Shown in pieces: positions 11,342 to 20,167 of a DNA stretch of 35,735 bases. Location of the stretch: NCBI GenBank assembly GCA_900642245.1, contig CAAAJI010000217.1, positions 38,862 to 74,596 of the forward strand, written 5' to 3'. The position numbers and the translations under genes are program-made. Under the pieces are notes generated by a model. The model saw nothing but the letters and a program-made list of their open reading frames with translations. It was not told the DNA's origin and did no database searches. Each line of letters begins with the position of its first letter. Position 1 is the first letter of the stretch. Origin of the DNA: Fragilaria radians. Its lineage: Eukaryota; Bacillariophyta; Fragilariophyceae; Fragilariales; Fragilariaceae.

Positions 11342-11367
11342 TCTTCTCCCTTTATGGTTTAAACCTG
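11342..11367 (-). repeat. right terminal inverted repeat of the transposon
   Basis: Reverse complement matches the left end, with mismatches at four positions. It is followed by TA at 11368-11369. It contains the palindrome GTTTAAAC, which the left end has as GTTTAACC. Confidence 0.82.
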
Positions 11368-11622
11368 TACAACGCTTGTAGCTCTATGACTTATAACTTA
11401 CGATCTGGACATTATGACTCTTGAAGACAACAAGCAAACAGCCAGATTGTCCTCAGATGGATCAGAGAGATAATCACCATAGGTTTTTGCAACGATGGAT
11501 CCATTGCTCTCCAAAAACGAATGATCCCATGTGTAGGAAAAGTTCTTTGAACTTTTAAAAAATTAAAGTTCTTTGTGTTGACATAGGTATTTTAATGAAT
11601 TATAATTCACTCAATTAATTAA
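11368..11622. other. spacer between transposon and CRN gene
   Basis: About 250 bp of AT-rich DNA after the transposon's right TA. It contains the 3' flank of the CRN gene. No feature was recognised. Confidence 0.5.
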
Positions 11623-13278
11623 TTATCCAGCTTGGAGCGCAGTCAGCGCGACCTCGGCTGTGAACGCCGGGCTCTCGACAGATGACAAAAGTTTCGTCTG
11701 AAGATTTGCTAGATTGTCAGGCAACGTGAACCCTTCTGTACACATCTGCAATAGTTTTCCCAGCTGGTACAAATCATGTTGAAAGCCAAGTGTCTCTCCT
11801 GCAAAGTCGTGATTCCAGTCAATGATCGTTGTATTTGGTAAACGCGACTCATCCATATCGATCAGAACCCAATATCCAGAGCCACCCGTTGGAACGTACA
11901 TAATGTTTTGCGAGCGGAGATCGCCGTGGCAATAGCCACAGCTTTGCCAATATTTCAACGCAGTGAGTATGCAACGCAACCACTCTCGTGCTTGGGTCAC
12001 GTCTTCAGGTGCTCGCTCGAAACCTAATGGACCCAGTTGCACAACCAATCTGCGTTTTCCGATGGATAACTTTCGCACAGTCTGAAGATGAGTCATTCCC
12101 GGACCTTTATCGTTTAGCGCTTGAAGAGTCAAGTAAATGCTGGTGAGTCTATCGAAATCTTCTTGATCACGGCACTGTACACGGTCGATCGTGCGTAGGA
12201 CCACTTCATCCATCAGCTCGATCTTTCGTTTTTCGTTTACATCGGGAGTGTACGGAAGCAGTGGACATGGGCACGTTATTTTCGACAAGGTAGTCATCTT
12301 CTGAAGGAAAAACGGCAAGTTGTAAAACAGCTTGAGAACCTCTGCCTTGTGCTGAAAGATGGAAAAACACTCGAGGATTGTGTACGCACAAAGATTTCGA
12401 TCAATCGTGACTACACGCAATTGCTCCCCACTTGTCGCATACCCCAGAATGTATGGAAGATCTCCATAAAACATTGGATTCCAATGGCGCATCTTCTGGG
12501 TTAACTCCTTCCATGGCACGTGAATCTTCGTTGCGGCACTATTTTCTTCACCACGAAGCAACACCATTCCGCGATAGTGCAAGATAAGGTCCGGCCGCAA
12601 TTCATTTGTGGTCGTATTGTCAGAACGAGTTCTGGTAGTGACAACGTGGAAACGTATGGCTTGCCACAGACTAGTCGAGATGTGAAGCAATAGATCGTAA
12701 AACGTCTGCCAACTGTTCTTCGACGCCGTTGATTCGACTGAAAAGTTGCACGCCAACGTAAAGTGATTAATCAGAGAAGAAAGATCCGCACACTCTAGTA
12801 GCGGACCATTTGGATCGAAAATTTTCTCTCCAGTCAAAGTATCCTGTATAGCCAGTCGGAACGGTAGGGGTCGTTGAAGAAGGGTAGCTAGATCACGAGG
12901 CGGAGGCAACGTTGTCATCTTCATCTCCGAGTACTGCCACAATGCTTCCAGACTCGTATTTTCATTCACTTTCTGCCTCTTTGCACTCGGCTCTGGAACA
13001 ACCACATAAAGAGCATGGTTCCTCGATTCACCGTAATTACTGATCTTAATATCCTCAACAAGTGGCTTTGTTGCTTCTGTGTCTTTTGCAACAAATGCCT
13101 CGTTGTTGGCGTAGACAACGAGTTGAGGAGCATCAACACCTGCGAGCACGTTTGGATTTTTCGCATGAACTTCATCTTTGAACTGAGCAACGACAAATTC
13201 TTTTGGAATAAAGACGTAGTGTGTATTCGTCTTCTTGTACGCATCACCGTGTTCGTCAACAAGAGCATACCACACCAT
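11623..13278 (-). CDS. Crinkler (CRN)-type protein: header, PD-(D/E)xK-like and kinase-like domains
   Basis: 551 residues, one exon. Residues 1-97 match the ubiquitin-like CRN header pattern: a short beta start (WYALVDEHGDAY), then HYVFIPKEFVVAQFKDEV, PQLVVYANNEAF, and the closing HALYVVVPEP. Residues about 130-300 resemble the restriction-endonuclease-fold domain of CRN proteins, with RPD (Asp230), then RGEEN (Glu244-Asn246) where the catalytic Lys would normally stand. Residues about 380-520 look like a protein kinase C-lobe: YCHGDLRSQN (HxD at 451-453, Asn458) followed by LIDMDES (Asp474-Met-Asp476) instead of DFG. A glycine loop and N-lobe Lys are not obvious. CRN proteins are known as secreted effectors in oomycetes and as intragenomic-conflict or defence proteins in free-living eukaryotes. 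No signal peptide is seen here. Family call fairly firm; enzymatic activity unproven, and the missing Lys is a warning. Confidence 0.75.
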   Translation of the reverse strand: MVWYALVDEHGDAYKKTNTHYVFIPKEFVVAQFKDEVHAKNPNVLAGVDAPQLVVYANNEAFVAKDTEATKPLVEDIKISNYGESRNHALYVVVPEPSAKRQKVNENTSLEALWQYSEMKMTTLPPPRDLATLLQRPLPFRLAIQDTLTGEKIFDPNGPLLECADLSSLINHFTLACNFSVESTASKNSWQTFYDLLLHISTSLWQAIRFHVVTTRTRSDNTTTNELRPDLILHYRGMVLLRGEENSAATKIHVPWKELTQKMRHWNPMFYGDLPYILGYATSGEQLRVVTIDRNLCAYTILECFSIFQHKAEVLKLFYNLPFFLQKMTTLSKITCPCPLLPYTPDVNEKRKIELMDEVVLRTIDRVQCRDQEDFDRLTSIYLTLQALNDKGPGMTHLQTVRKLSIGKRRLVVQLGPLGFERAPEDVTQAREWLRCILTALKYWQSCGYCHGDLRSQNIMYVPTGGSGYWVLIDMDESRLPNTTIIDWNHDFAGETLGFQHDLYQLGKLLQMCTEGFTLPDNLANLQTKLLSSVESPAFTAEVALTALQAG

Positions 13279-13444
13279 TTGTCAATTCTTCATGTTGTTT
13301 TTCAGAATAGTGTTCGTGGCGGAAAATCAGTTTATATTATCCCAAAAAACACTTCCAGAAATTTTTATTAAAAAAATATATTAAAAACTATTTAAAAAAG
13401 AAACAAAATACCTTTCTTATTTCTATTAAAAATTTGAATAAAAA
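13279..13444. other. very AT-rich leader between CRN gene and nad7 fragment
   Basis: From about 13355 the composition becomes strongly A/T (runs of A and T, few G/C) and continues without a break into the mitochondrial nad7 piece. A Lys/Asn/Leu-rich plus-strand frame is open to a TAA at about 13445. It may be further mitochondrial DNA, but no gene was recognised. It also must contain the CRN promoter. Confidence 0.4.
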
Positions 13445-13633
13445 TTAAACGGTGAAGTCATAAAAAAAGCAGATCCTCATATTGGATTGTTGCATAGAGG
13501 TACTGAAAAACTAATTGAATATAAAAATTATTTACAAGCTTTACCTTATTTTGATCGATTGGATTATGTTTCAATGATGTGTCAAGAACACGCTTACGTA
13601 TTAGCTATTGAAAAATTAATTCATTGTGATATT
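13445..13633 (+). pseudogene. nad7: nuclear copy of a mitochondrial nad7 segment (NUMT)
   Basis: 63 codons, open throughout, read LNGEVIKKADPHIGLLHRGT and continue to YVLAIEKLIHCDI, passing FDRLDYVSMMCQEHAY. This is the conserved first third of NADH dehydrogenase subunit 7 (49-kDa subunit of complex I), which stramenopiles encode in mitochondria. Codons are strongly AT-biased (TTA Leu, AAA, ATT), unlike the flanking CRN gene. The upstream FGPQHPAAHG part and everything after the conserved Cys-Asp are absent, so it is an internal fragment with no start or stop of its own. The intact frame suggests recent transfer. The right end abuts a CRN header remnant within a few bases. An assembly chimera is the main alternative. 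Confidence 0.82.
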
Positions 13634-13879
13634 ACAAGGGAACGAGTGCAGATTACGTGTTTATCCCCTCCAACTACGTGATTACGCAGTTCAGAGATGC
13701 TGTGAAAGAGAGGTGTGACCGACATGGAGACGATTTGAAAGGGATTCTCGGTTCCAAACTCCTTGTCTGCATCAAAGCCACTTAGATCGTCGGCTCTGCT
13801 GGGTTCGCTTGGAGAAGATGAAGTGAATGCTCTTTGTGTGGTTGTTCCTGATGATCTTTGGGCAAGTAAACTTCATTAG
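13634..13879 (+). pseudogene. truncated, frameshifted second CRN header
   Basis: From about 13633 the plus strand reads YKGTSADYVFIPSNYVITQF, then GILGSKLLVCIKA, where it meets a TAG. A one-frame shift near 13771-13780 then gives KPLRSSALLGSLGEDEVNAL and CVVVPDD. These blocks line up with YKKTNTHYVFIPKEF, PQLVVYANN and HALYVVVPEP of the CRN gene at 11623-13278 in the same order and spacing. The first 14 or so header residues are missing and the nad7 fragment occupies their place. The frame ends at TAG 13877-13879, and no nuclease- or kinase-like part follows. It is therefore a dead remnant of a divergently oriented paralogue, not a copy of the neighbouring gene (only moderately similar). Confidence 0.72.
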
Positions 13880-16102
13880 TGAAAGATACAAAAGAAAACT
13901 GCCGAAAATAAAAGGTTGCTGTTTAAACAATATATACGAGGAAAAAAGGAATCAACGTGCATATGCACGAATCAGCCAAATTCCAAAAATTGACGGGAGA
14001 TACAATGATGTTTCAATTTTGGTGAAGTATCTAGGGCATTTGCTATAACTGTCAAATTTTGAAGCATCCCTGATAAAGAGAGGGGGGAGTTTGACGCGTT
14101 AGTGTCCATTGATAAAGAGGCAATCGTTCTAAATAACGCATTTAGCAATTTCAAGATTTGCAACATCATTTACCACAAAGACATTGATGAATTATATTCT
14201 TAATGCATGTTCAGAAAAGAGACTTAAAGATGAAGCCCATTTGATCATTAGAGAAGAAGTATCACACCATCAAAAATGTATCCAATAGAGTAGAACTTCT
14301 GTAGCAGTTGAATAGAGTGCAGTGAAAGAAAGCTTCGGATAAGGTGTACTTATCTGAGCAACTGCAATTCATCCAAGGCACATGTTTAGCACCTGGGTGC
14401 AGAGTTAACAAAAATAACTATATAGTAGAGGTACTTGATGTGAACATGGATGAATATCAAAGGAACCACAGAGATAGGACCTAGACTCAAAGGAAGCACA
14501 TTGATGTTGGGAGACCTTAAAATATCCATCTTTAAAATGTATCGACATGCAAAAAAGAAGCAGTATCAGCATAGGGTTTGAAAACGAGGAAGGGACAAAG
14601 GCTTTGTTCCTTGATTTTATGAGAACCTGCTACAAGGTGACCAAAGTGGTGAGATGGAAAGAGATTGTCAGGCTAAAAGCAAGAACTCCCGAGATAGCAA
14701 GAAGTTCAAGGGAAAATGCAAGCGCTGTATTCAAATAGGTAGCACTGTAGGAGACTGTTGGCAAAGGGATTTGAAACAAAGCAAGAAGAAATTGGACTTC
14801 AAGTGCAGTACTACATTCTCAATTGAGGATCCAGAAATTTGGATTGCGGTACAATATGTCCTATCGAGAGCTACTCAACAATAAGAAAAATGTGATAGCC
14901 ATGGCAATTGAGCCATAGACAAGACTTTATTAAAGGAAACTGTTGTTGAGAATTGTGAATTTGCATATCTGTTTTCAACAACCTCACAGAATATGGGTCA
15001 TTTGAGGCCTTGTATTTGTCTGCAAATGTTTTGAGATAGCGCTTTTGACACAAAGACCATTCAATTTCTCCACCATGCATACCATATCTTTCTCTTTGCC
15101 AGGCAAACCTTCAGTGAACTTTGCTTCCTTCTTGGTGATCCGCTTGTTGGGTGCTACTCAATATGTATTGAGTGCTTTGAGTCATCTCTTTATTCAAAGG
15201 CTAGCTACTTTTTCTTCAGAAAAATCGTAAAGGCGTGTTACAATATGTTGGAAAAGGTCCTTGCCATCAACTCTTTGGCAGTCTACTCTTTTTTATTAGT
15301 ATGTTACAGATCAAGCTATTCGGTTGATTTTTGTCTCTGTAAATCCCCTTGCTAAGTATTTACAAATGTAGTCATGATAGAAAATATCAGGAAGCGTGAG
15401 ATCTTTGTGTGGTCAATATATTGGAACTTTCACTGATATCACTCAACCAAGTTCAAACTGGAAAGATTTGAAAGCTCATGTGACATATCTACATTGCTGT
15501 GCATGCCATCTGTACACTGTCCATCCGTCTGACCCTTTGCCCTGACACTGTCCAGAATGCTGTTGCTCCCTTTTAACCCTAGATGTCAGGAAAGACTTAT
15601 TCTATGTAAGCCAAGTAGGAGTAAAAGTAGAGGAACTTGAAGGTGACAGGGCTAATGGGCTTGATTTAAAATCACTGTTCTTGCCTTTCTGGCAGTCTTC
15701 CATGTTTTAACAAATGTTTGGCAGATGCTCTATCAGACATTGTTTGTTCCAATATGTCATGACAGTTTCAATCAGTAATTTTTCACAGGCTTTATCCCTT
15801 CTTTGCTTTTCCTTTATATGTGAGTCCAATATGTACCTCCCAATCAACACCATCACGGAACTTAAATCCCATCTAGCTTATCCGCGCTGACACATCACTC
15901 ATTCTCCACCAAGCGGTTCCGTTAATTTTGAAGTGGCTGGTAAGAATTACTTCATTTGCTTTGCTACCAAGTACTTTACCTCCTTTTCATGCTTTTGTGG
16001 AAGTTTATCCATAGTGAAACACATGGTTATCTTTAGTGCTCTAGATGGGAAGTAAAGTGTGATAGATAGGGAAGTTACTATTTAGAGTGACTATCACAAT
16101 AA
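13880..16102. other. spacer of decayed repeat DNA
   Basis: About 2.2 kb with no intact gene. A copia gag zinc-knuckle relic (listed separately) lies at 14640-14860 on plus. Further short frames (13827-14048 +, 14871-15080 -, 15045-15230 +) have no recognisable domain. The rest reads as mutated sequence with stops in all frames, plausibly more retroelement. Confidence 0.5.
14640..14860 (+). mobile_element. Ty1/copia gag-protease junction relic
   Basis: One plus-strand frame contains KKFKGKCKRCIQIGSTVGDC: Cys at 14717, 14726 and 14756 with the C-x2-C-x4-H-x4-C spacing of a retroviral-type zinc knuckle, but Ser where the His should be. In the same frame 37 codons later comes DPEIWIA (14828-14848), which matches the start of the copia protease (WIADTAA/WIADSGA); the active-site Asp is lost by a small deletion. 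Order and spacing fit copia gag-pol; the copy is degenerate. Confidence 0.55.
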
Positions 16103-17806
16103 TCATACACCTTCTTGCAAATCCTTGATCTTATTGAGAATGCTTTTCATGGATTTTGATTTCTGAATTTGCTCCACGGCATTCCCTGTGGCATCAGAAA
16201 GTACATTCATTGCATTTAGTATGCCTTCAGTATCGATACTGTTGATAGATCGCTTAATACCCCTCAACATCTCTTCACCATCCTTAGTATATTCAATTTT
16301 AATGGGATACTTTCTCACGTCGCTGATTCGGTAAAACTGACTCCATATCAAATAAGTAATTGCTGCAAATGGCACGAGACTATTTGGGTGAAACAACGGA
16401 TTATTCTCCACAACTGCGTGTTTAGTCAGCGCTTCCCAAGCTGCAAAGTATGTAATACCAACCATTGCGTATCTACCATGAGAGATCTCCATCTCACGTA
16501 ATGCTTTACGTCCAATGGCATCATCACCCAATACATTGTAAAGGTCTAAAGGATCAAAATTATAGTCACCGGCGACTCCATACTTCCAAATAAGGTCCAT
16601 GTCTTTACGATGTAAGTCCCCCAATTGTGTTCCAAGATTACGTCGGAGCGCGGTCTTGTACTCAAAGTATCCAAGGGCGCTTAAGGCAGATGCTATTGCA
16701 AAAAACGTTAAAGGATTTACTCCGTTCAAGACNNNNNNNNNNNNNNNNNNNNNNNNNNNNNNNNNNNNNNNNNNNNNNNNNNNNNNNNNNNNNNNNNNNN
16801 NNNNNNNNNNNNNNNNNNNNNNNNNNNNNNNNNNNNNNNNNNNNNNNNNNNNNNNNNNNNNNNNNNNNNNNNNNNNNNNNNNNNNNNNNNNNNNNNNNNN
16901 NNNNNNNNNNNNNNNNNNNNNNNNNNNNNNNNNNNNNNNNNNNNNNNNNNNNNNNNNNNNNNNNNNNNNNNNNNNNNNNNNNNNNNNNNNNNNNNNNNNN
17001 NNNNNNNNNNNNNNNNNNNNNNNNNNNNNNNNNNNNNNNNNNNNNNNNNNNNNNNNNNNNNNNNNNNNNNNNNNNNNNNNNNNNNNNNNNNNNNNNNNNN
17101 NNNNNNNNNNNNNNNNNNNNNNNNNNNNNNNNNNNNNNNNNNNNNNNNNNNNNNNNNNNNNNNNNGCTCTTCCGCCTTCTTGAAGCATCCATGAAGGTGC
17201 CACTAACTCACTTAAGGGCCAGCCCACAACTGCCAGCATAGCGAGTCGTGCATGGCGAAGTTCTGATTCTTGAAGGAAATAAAGATCCCACTCTTCCGTA
17301 AATCCGAACGGATCGAATCCATAATCTCCAGCATGGCTACCATCCAACTTTGTTGGACGCTCAAAAAAAGGAAGTGCCAAAGAGTAATTTAGTGTGCTGT
17401 ATCTTCCACTGTGAAGCAATGGTGAGTGAGAACTACTTTGACTACTATGCCTATCAAGACATTGAAAAACTGAGACTCACGGCTGAATTTGTACCCTTGG
17501 ATCCACGAATGTCGACTTGGTAGAAGAGTTTAATTCAACAGGGACTTGCAGTTTCACTTTTGATGAGCTATCTTCCGAAAGATCGTTTGATACTTTTTCT
17601 GGCAATGGATCTAAATCACTAGTAGCAGGCATCATTGATTCGTCGTTTGCCGCTGCAGCATCAATAACTCGAACGAACCCGTTAGCCATAATTTCAGGTT
17701 CAACCGCTACGTGTAACTTCCAAGATACATGAGTGTGTGCCGAGGGAATGGTGAAGGCATAGTTTGAAGAAGTTGCCGCCAGAAACGCACCCAATATTAA
17801 TTTCAT
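16103..17806 (-). CDS. LHC-superfamily (chlorophyll-binding-like) plastid protein with C-terminal extension
   Basis: Two exons: 17481-17806 and 16103-17408, with a 72-bp GT-AG intron (17409-17480). Start at ATG 17806: MKLILGAFLAATSSNYAFTI is a signal peptide followed by an A-F plastid motif, so it should enter a four-membrane plastid. Mature part: acidic linker; FDPFGFTEEWD; LHC helix 1 SELRHARLAMLAVVGWPL with the Glu/His-Arg chlorophyll-ligand pattern; gap; a hydrophobic helix (TFFAIASALSALGYFEY); FDPLDL; helix 3 EISHGRYAMVGITYFAAWE; then about 75 charged residues (YTKDGEEML to the end) absent from ordinary LHCs. 433 Ns sit between helix 1 and the second helix, so length and middle sequence are unknown. 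A light-harvesting or photoprotective role is inferred from the family; the subfamily cannot be named. An upstream in-frame Met at 17923 exists but would bury the signal peptide. Confidence 0.82.
16733..17165. other. assembly gap (433 N)
   Basis: A run of N inside exon 2 of the LHC-like gene. The reading frame happens to agree on both sides, but the gap length may be only an estimate. Confidence 1.
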
Positions 17807-17923
17807 GATGCTTTTTGTGAGAGAAGAGAAGCACGTACGAACGGATCGACAAAAGATTTTCGCCTGTTGAGTCAGAAACATGATTCTATGTATAAATGTT
17901 TGATGATGTAATTGATAACTCAA

Positions 17924-17933
17924 ATGACGTCAT
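17924..17933. promoter_or_regulatory. CRE-like palindrome upstream of LHC-like gene
   Basis: A perfect ATGACGTCAT palindrome lies about 118 bp before the LHC-like ATG. A TTTATA element on the minus strand follows at about 17890. TGACGT(CA) is bound by bZIP factors, and in diatoms by aureochrome-type and CO2/cAMP-responsive bZIPs, known from light- and carbon-regulated genes. The functional link here is inference. Confidence 0.5.
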
Positions 17934-17934
17934 T

Positions 17935-20167
17935 CATGAAAACTTCTACTGGACTGGAGAATGGCAAGAGAATGAAAATTCTAAACATAACCACCATCGA
18001 AACATAAAATCACTTTGCGTAACTCAAATTCTTGATATAAACACGGATGGTTGTCATTCATAGCGTCAATAGAACGCTAATTTACAAGCCAGACACCAAT
18101 TAGTGTCTTTCTGTGAACTTTTTTATAGTTGATTATCAGAAATCAACACGATCAAGCTACATGAATTATGTAAAAATTTTGACATTTACGAAGTTAAAGT
18201 TTGGATTTAAGATATAGTCAAAAGCCGCCGATGTAACACTGTTGAATAGCAATATTTTACCGAAACTGGAGAGCTTAGGAGTTGAGAGTTGAATACATTA
18301 CTGCAACTTGAAAAGGAGTAAAGACACTTTGGCCCACAGTCTTAACAATTGAAACTACTTTTCAAATAAACTAAGCTTGAATGCAAAGTAGATCAACAAA
18401 GGAAAGGAACGTATCTCCAAATGCAGAACCATTAAATGCACTAAAAGGTTACCCTACTCTACAACTAAAATTGGCATACGGATTACTGCTTCCTTCCATC
18501 AGAGAATTCTTCTCCTCTTCTTGTTTCGTATAAATATTATCCTGTCACTTTGCTTGCTACTAAGCATATAAATCACTGCCTCAAATGCGTGTCGACATTG
18601 CTCTCCAAACCAGTCCCATACTCCGATCATTTTGACAAGAGTATACAGCAATTTGATGCATGGTGCATCTCATTTTATCCCCCAATAATAGTTAAAGCCG
18701 CAGAGGGGAAGGATTGACCGAAATAAATAGCGATGTTCCATGTGACACCAATGATTGTAACAACACAAAAATGAATGAAATCAAATTTATGGAGTTTGAC
18801 AATGGCTTACCAGAGAAAATCTGTGAACTCTTTGTGGGCGTCAAAGAATTCGTTGGCATAGTTGGAGTTATTTGGCACCAGCTGAGTAGAAAACACTCAA
18901 AGAAGGCTCACTGCAAGCGTAGAGCACATTTTTAAACATGCATATGAGAAATGGCTATGTAAAAAACGTACATCTTTAAAAAATTATCATTGAGACCCGA
19001 ATTATTGCAGACAAAATCATCTATGTATTGACAACTAGTGTTAAGTGGAAAAAATACTGAATGATAGCTGCAAATGGTTGTGGGCACTATAAACATATAT
19101 ATATTAATTCCAGCGGGTAAATTTCTAAGCATACAACCGGACATCCTCCAACATCTCTTACTATGGTGGAATTCAAAATATATATTGAACAAAGCGTATC
19201 GCCTGAGATTTGTATACAGATGCATGGCATAAACAGTAATTGTGTTTGAATGAGATGTCTCAACTTTTGAAGTTTTGGAGTTGAAACCAACTAATTAGAC
19301 ACGCCTTCTTGGACAAAACGCACACTGCTCAAAGAGGCACAAGTGTCCGATATAAGCTAATTCTCAGCTAGCACTTGTGACCACAAAATCAAATGTAAAG
19401 GTTGTATGGATGAATATTGTATAAAGGGTATTTCCAAAAATTTGAGAAATTCTGACAAGATGTATGGATATTTTGTTGGGTGTGTGCATTATGTAGGAGA
19501 CTTTTACTTCCCTAACTTAAACCTGGGGAAAGCAATGATCTTTCAGATGATTCTGTTTCTCGGTATATCATGAATACAGGCATAGCAGGAGCTCTTTATC
19601 AAATTGTGGGAGCTATCATGTGTTCGAGGTTGTGGGTGATTCTTGGTTTCACTGCAAGTTCTTGAAAAGTTTAACTTCGTTTTCATACAATGTTCACGCA
19701 ATATGAATAGATGGGATTAAAGATCAATAAAAATAAAATCTGATAAAATCACGATCTATCATTGCAACCTTCCTTTAGCTGTTTGCTTGAGGAAAGCTTT
19801 ATTTACAGAAGATTCTATGTTGCTGACTTGAACTTTTGCGCCTTACGTTGATTAAAAAATCTTTGAACAGTTATGAATGAGACAATAAAAGGAAGAGAAT
19901 CATTGACCATCACTATTCAATGGCAGCTGATACCTCAAGAAGGGATCAATAAATTCTTTCCATGTGGATTGGTTTGCTGGAGCTGTCATACCAATAAGTA
20001 TATCTGAGCATGACAGAGACAAACAATGGGAATAATGCATGATAGAAAGTTTTCAGTAGCCTAGGATATGGTAGCTATGTCGGCTCCGTAAGCAGCCTAA
20101 TGTAAACAGTAAAGAGATACTCCGATTTCGTGTTTGTGAACCTCTATAAGAGTAGAAACGTTTTGTT
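17935..20167. other. intergenic spacer between LHC-like and PHD genes
   Basis: About 2.2 kb. No intact gene. Short open frames (18714-18935 +, 18932-19225 -) have no domain. A plus-strand frame near 19610-19700 reads FEVVGDSWFHCKFLKS, faintly like the piggyBac-type DDE block, but it is too little to call. An 8-bp inverted pair CACAAGTG/CACTTGTG lies at about 19338-19379. Confidence 0.5.

Larger units (their letters stand above)
7890..11367 (-). mobile_element. complete but inactivated Tc1/mariner-pogo type DNA transposon
   Basis: The two ends are imperfect inverted repeats of about 26 bp. The left end begins CAAGTTTAACCCATAATGGG at 7890; the right end read inward from 11367 begins CAGGTTTAAACCATAAAGGG. 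22 of 26 positions agree. Each end is bordered by TA (7888-7889 and 11368-11369), the target-site duplication expected for this superfamily. The element is 3478 bp and holds one two-intron transposase gene on the minus strand with about 235 bp before its ATG and 363 bp after its stop. The coding frame carries three in-frame stops and two frameshifts, so this copy cannot move itself. Confidence 0.82.

Noticed and set aside
13445..13633. Plastid ndhH or nuclear NDUFS2 origin for the nad7-like piece
   Set aside because: Diatom-type plastids lack ndh genes, the residues match Nad7 rather than NdhH, and the strong AT codon bias and lack of flanking exons fit mitochondrial DNA.
19430..19700. Faint piggyBac-like block (VVGDSWFHCKFLKS)
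   Set aside because: Only about 15 residues resemble the DDE block, with stops on both sides and no ends found; not enough to call an element.
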